NCBI RefSeq assembly: GCF_000429425.1
Contig: NZ_AUBV01000005.1
Coordinates: 310,001 to 374,000, forward strand
Length of the DNA stretch: 64,000 bases
Direction of reading: 5' to 3'
DNA from: Algoriphagus mannitolivorans DSM 15301
Lineage (GTDB): Bacteria > Bacteroidota > Bacteroidia > Cytophagales > Cyclobacteriaceae
The notes below the pieces were generated by a model that saw only the letters and a program-made list of their open reading frames with translations, ran no database searches and was not told the origin of the DNA. Made by a program: the position numbers and the translations under genes. Positions 61,940-64,000 of the stretch are shown here, piece by piece; the stretch's first letter is position 1; each line of letters begins with the position of its first letter.

Positions 61940-63529
61940 ATGAGAAAAAAAATACTACTCAGTCTAGCCCTCAGCGGGCTGCTGTTTGGAGGGGCTTTCG
62001 CTCAAAAGAAGTATAGCCAAAAACAGATTGATGCACTCAAGTCCGAAGTCGCGCAGATTGTCCAAAACAAACATAAGCAAAGCCAGGTCATGGTGGACAA
62101 GATTTTCAGTTTTGCGGAACTTGGATTTCAGGAAGTGGAATCTTCGAAATACCTCACGGGTATTTTGGAGCAGAATGGGTTTTCCATCGAACGTGGGATC
62201 TCGGGTATTCCAACAGCTTGGGTTGCAAAATGGAGCAATGGAGATGGGCCCGTGATCGCCTTGGGATCTGATGTGGATAATATTCCAAAAGCTTCTCAAT
62301 ATCCAGGGGTAGCCTACCACAAGCCTATAGTAGAAGGTGCTCCCGGTCATGGAGAAGGACACAATGCCGGTATTCCATTGAATATCACTGCAGCCTTGGC
62401 TGTTAAGCAGATAATGGAGCGTGAAAATATTGGAGGGACATTGGTTCTTTGGCCTGGAATTGCCGAGGAACTGGTAGCTGCCAAGGCTTGGTTTGCGAGA
62501 GACGGTGTTTTTGATGGAATCGATCTCTGCATTTTCACCCACGTAGGAAATAACCTTGGCGTTAGCTGGGGTCAGGCATCCGGAACTGGGCTGATCTCGG
62601 TGGAATATACTTTTGCAGGGGAAGCTGCCCATGCCGCTGGGGCTCCTTGGAGAGGAAAGAGTGCCGCAGATGCTACCGAACTGATGAATATCGGATGGAA
62701 CTACAAGCGCGAGCACTTGGATCCTTTGAAAAGATCCCACTCTGTAATCACAGATGGTGGTGATCAGCCCAATGTGGTTCCTTCTCAAGCTTCCATTTGG
62801 TATTATTTCCGGGACGTGAAATACGATGGAATCATGGAGATGTATGCTCAGGCAAATGATATTGCCAAAGGAGCTGCATTAATGACTGGTACGACCATGA
62901 CTTCCAAAATTTTGGGCACTGCCTGGCCAAGACACTTTAATAAAGTGATTGCTGAAACCATGTACAGCAATATCAAAAAGGTAGGTCTGCCGGAATGGGA
63001 TGAAAATGACCAAACCTTAGCCAAAGCTTTGCAAAAAGAACTGGGATCTAAAGAGGTCGGTCTTCCGACGAAACTTGATACTTTGGATGGGCCTGCCTTG
63101 GAGCTTCGTTCCGGAGGCTCTGATGATATCGGAGACGTTTCTTGGGTATTGCCGACCGTGACCTTGAGGTTCCCATCCAATATTCCGGGACTTCCTGGCC
63201 ACCACTGGGCAAATGCGATTGCCATGGCTACTCCAATCGCCCATAAAGGAGTGACAGCTGGAGCAAAAGCGGAGGCGATGACAATTTTGGATTTCCTATT
63301 AAAGCCAGAATTGGTAGGTCAAGCTTGGGACTATTTTAAAAATGTCCAAACCAAGGAAGAGACTTATAAGCCGATGATCACTAAGGAGGACGTACCTCCG
63401 ATTTATCTGAATGAGGAAATCATGAAAAAATTCCGTCCAGAGTTGGAGAAATTCTACTTCGACGAGACGAAATACGACACGTATTTGGAACAGTTGGGAG
63501 TGAAGTATCCCACAGTGAAGGGTAATTGA
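61940..63529 (+). CDS. M20-family amidohydrolase, exported (AbgB-like)
   Basis: The 529-residue protein has a signal peptide ([22 protein letters not shown]) and a dinuclear-zinc M20/amidohydrolase fold: [21 protein letters not shown] with a metal His, [13 protein letters not shown] in the dimerisation part, and PGHHWANA near the C-terminus. It resembles AbgB-type aminobenzoyl-glutamate or amino-acid amide hydrolases, but the substrate is not certain. ATG 61940 is chosen, since earlier starts lie before the signal peptide. Divergent from leuS. Its stop codon lies inside a word of the downstream inverted repeat. Confidence 0.88.
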   Translation: MRKKILLSLALSGLLFGGAFAQKKYSQKQIDALKSEVAQIVQNKHKQSQVMVDKIFSFAELGFQEVESSKYLTGILEQNGFSIERGISGIPTAWVAKWSNGDGPVIALGSDVDNIPKASQYPGVAYHKPIVEGAPGHGEGHNAGIPLNITAALAVKQIMERENIGGTLVLWPGIAEELVAAKAWFARDGVFDGIDLCIFTHVGNNLGVSWGQASGTGLISVEYTFAGEAAHAAGAPWRGKSAADATELMNIGWNYKREHLDPLKRSHSVITDGGDQPNVVPSQASIWYYFRDVKYDGIMEMYAQANDIAKGAALMTGTTMTSKILGTAWPRHFNKVIAETMYSNIKKVGLPEWDENDQTLAKALQKELGSKEVGLPTKLDTLDGPALELRSGGSDDIGDVSWVLPTVTLRFPSNIPGLPGHHWANAIAMATPIAHKGVTAGAKAEAMTILDFLLKPELVGQAWDYFKNVQTKEETYKPMITKEDVPPIYLNEEIMKKFRPELEKFYFDETKYDTYLEQLGVKYPTVKGN

Positions 63530-63633
63530 AAAATTAAAGATTGGAAGATTGAAAAATTTTCCAAAAACAAAGGTTTCTATGACCCTTGTGAGATAGCAAT
63601 CTTCCAATTTTTCAATATTTAAATCTTTCAATT
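63524..63633. repeat. ATTGAAA-word inverted repeat between amidohydrolase and GNAT genes
   Basis: ATTGGAAGATTG at 63540-63551 is the perfect complement of 63597-63608. Outer arms AATTGAAA at 63524-63531 and TTTCAATT at 63626-63633 pair as well. The left end includes the amidohydrolase TGA stop. The words are those of the ends of the trpE-trpG insertion, with a 45-bp filler instead of a gene. Confidence 0.85.
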
Positions 63634-63635
63634 AT

Positions 63636-64000
63636 ATGGAATTCATAATTCGAGAAGCCTTTCCCGAAGAACTCCTCTGGGTGCATGAACGCATCCCGGA
63701 GTTCCCCGGAAAGGCTTCTTTGGAATTTTACACGGATCGATTGAAACATCGACTTTTTTTAGCCTTGGTTGCTGAAAGGGATGGAGAGCTACTTGGATTC
63801 AAAGTAGGTTACCAAAGTGATAATGCGGATACATTTTATTCCTGGATGGGAGGGGTGAGACCAGAGTTCAGAAATCATGGCATTGCCGAGGCCTTGGCAG
63901 ATTATCAAGAGAACTGGGCAAAAGAGAAAGGTTTTAAATCAGTCTTCTTCAAAACCCGAAACCGCTTTCCGGCCATGATTACTTTTGGGTTGAAAAGAGG
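63636..64000 (+). CDS. GNAT family N-acetyltransferase, 5' part (cut by window edge)
   Basis: About 121 residues are visible from ATG 63636 to the window end, without a stop. The GNAT pattern is present: FIIREAFPEEL at the start, LFLALVAERDGELLGFKVGY for strands 2-4, and the acetyl-CoA loop RPEFRNHGIAEAL (the Q/RxxGxG/A position is N-H-G-I-A), followed by a helix ending in KEKGFKS. The acetyl acceptor is unknown. The 5' neighbour is an inverted word repeat. Confidence 0.88.
   Translation, partial: MEFIIREAFPEELLWVHERIPEFPGKASLEFYTDRLKHRLFLALVAERDGELLGFKVGYQSDNADTFYSWMGGVRPEFRNHGIAEALADYQENWAKEKGFKSVFFKTRNRFPAMITFGLKR

Overview
The window is a 64 kb piece of a Bacteroidota chromosome, most likely order Cytophagales and family Cyclobacteriaceae (Algoriphagus-like). 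The basis is a PorV/PorU2 type IX secretion pair, TamB-type giant protein, DUF4407 and DUF5995 proteins, an AroF-type DAHP synthase with ferredoxin-like domain, promoters of the TTTG-N18/19-TAnnTTTG type, and almost no Shine-Dalgarno sites. The genus is inference. No rRNA, tRNA, CRISPR array, prophage or IS transposase was seen.

Layout. 1-7.4 kb: 5' part of mltG (minus), a thioredoxin-fold lipoprotein, a NUDIX hydrolase with a YciO-type protein, a 500-bp word-repeat spacer, a WbqC protein, clpC and a small lipoprotein. 7.5-11.3 kb (minus): beta-CASP metallo-beta-lactamase protein, then padR and a double-PspC membrane protein. 11.6-17.8 kb: a PorV/PorQ-like barrel and a 1674-residue C25 PorU2-type protein, overlapping by 4 nt. 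17.8-30.5 kb: housekeeping genes (TVP38, metB, phr-smr-hypothetical, tamB, tsaD, smpB, a cysteine-less NlpC/P60 relative, HNH).

31.1-44.0 kb is the centre of interest: a complete tryptophan cluster trpE-(four-helix-bundle gene)-trpG-D-C-F-B-A, then DAHP synthase, a terminator, phenylalanine 4-hydroxylase and hisH-hisA-hisF-hisIE (hisG, D, C, B are not here). It is preceded by a clear promoter, a 25-codon leader peptide with three consecutive Trp codons and an intrinsic terminator, that is, a classic transcription attenuator. The spacers inside this cluster are unusual: most are made of iterated 7-9-nt words that occur as inverted pairs, either within a spacer (hairpins) or on both sides of a gene. 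The clearest case is the four-helix-bundle (23S rRNA-intervening-sequence-protein family) gene, inserted between trpE and trpG and flanked by a perfect 16-bp inverted repeat, the architecture of an rRNA intervening sequence placed inside an mRNA.

44-64 kb: S41 protease lipoprotein, Dabb protein, aldo/keto reductase, typA, BASS transporter, SGNH hydrolase, DUF4407, a PIN toxin-antitoxin pair, DUF5995, VIT1-type transporter, M19 dipeptidase, a gene-free stretch with a candidate ~110-nt small RNA, a glycosyltransferase with a HEPN/MNT pair, leuS, an M20-type amidohydrolase and the 5' part of a GNAT acetyltransferase.
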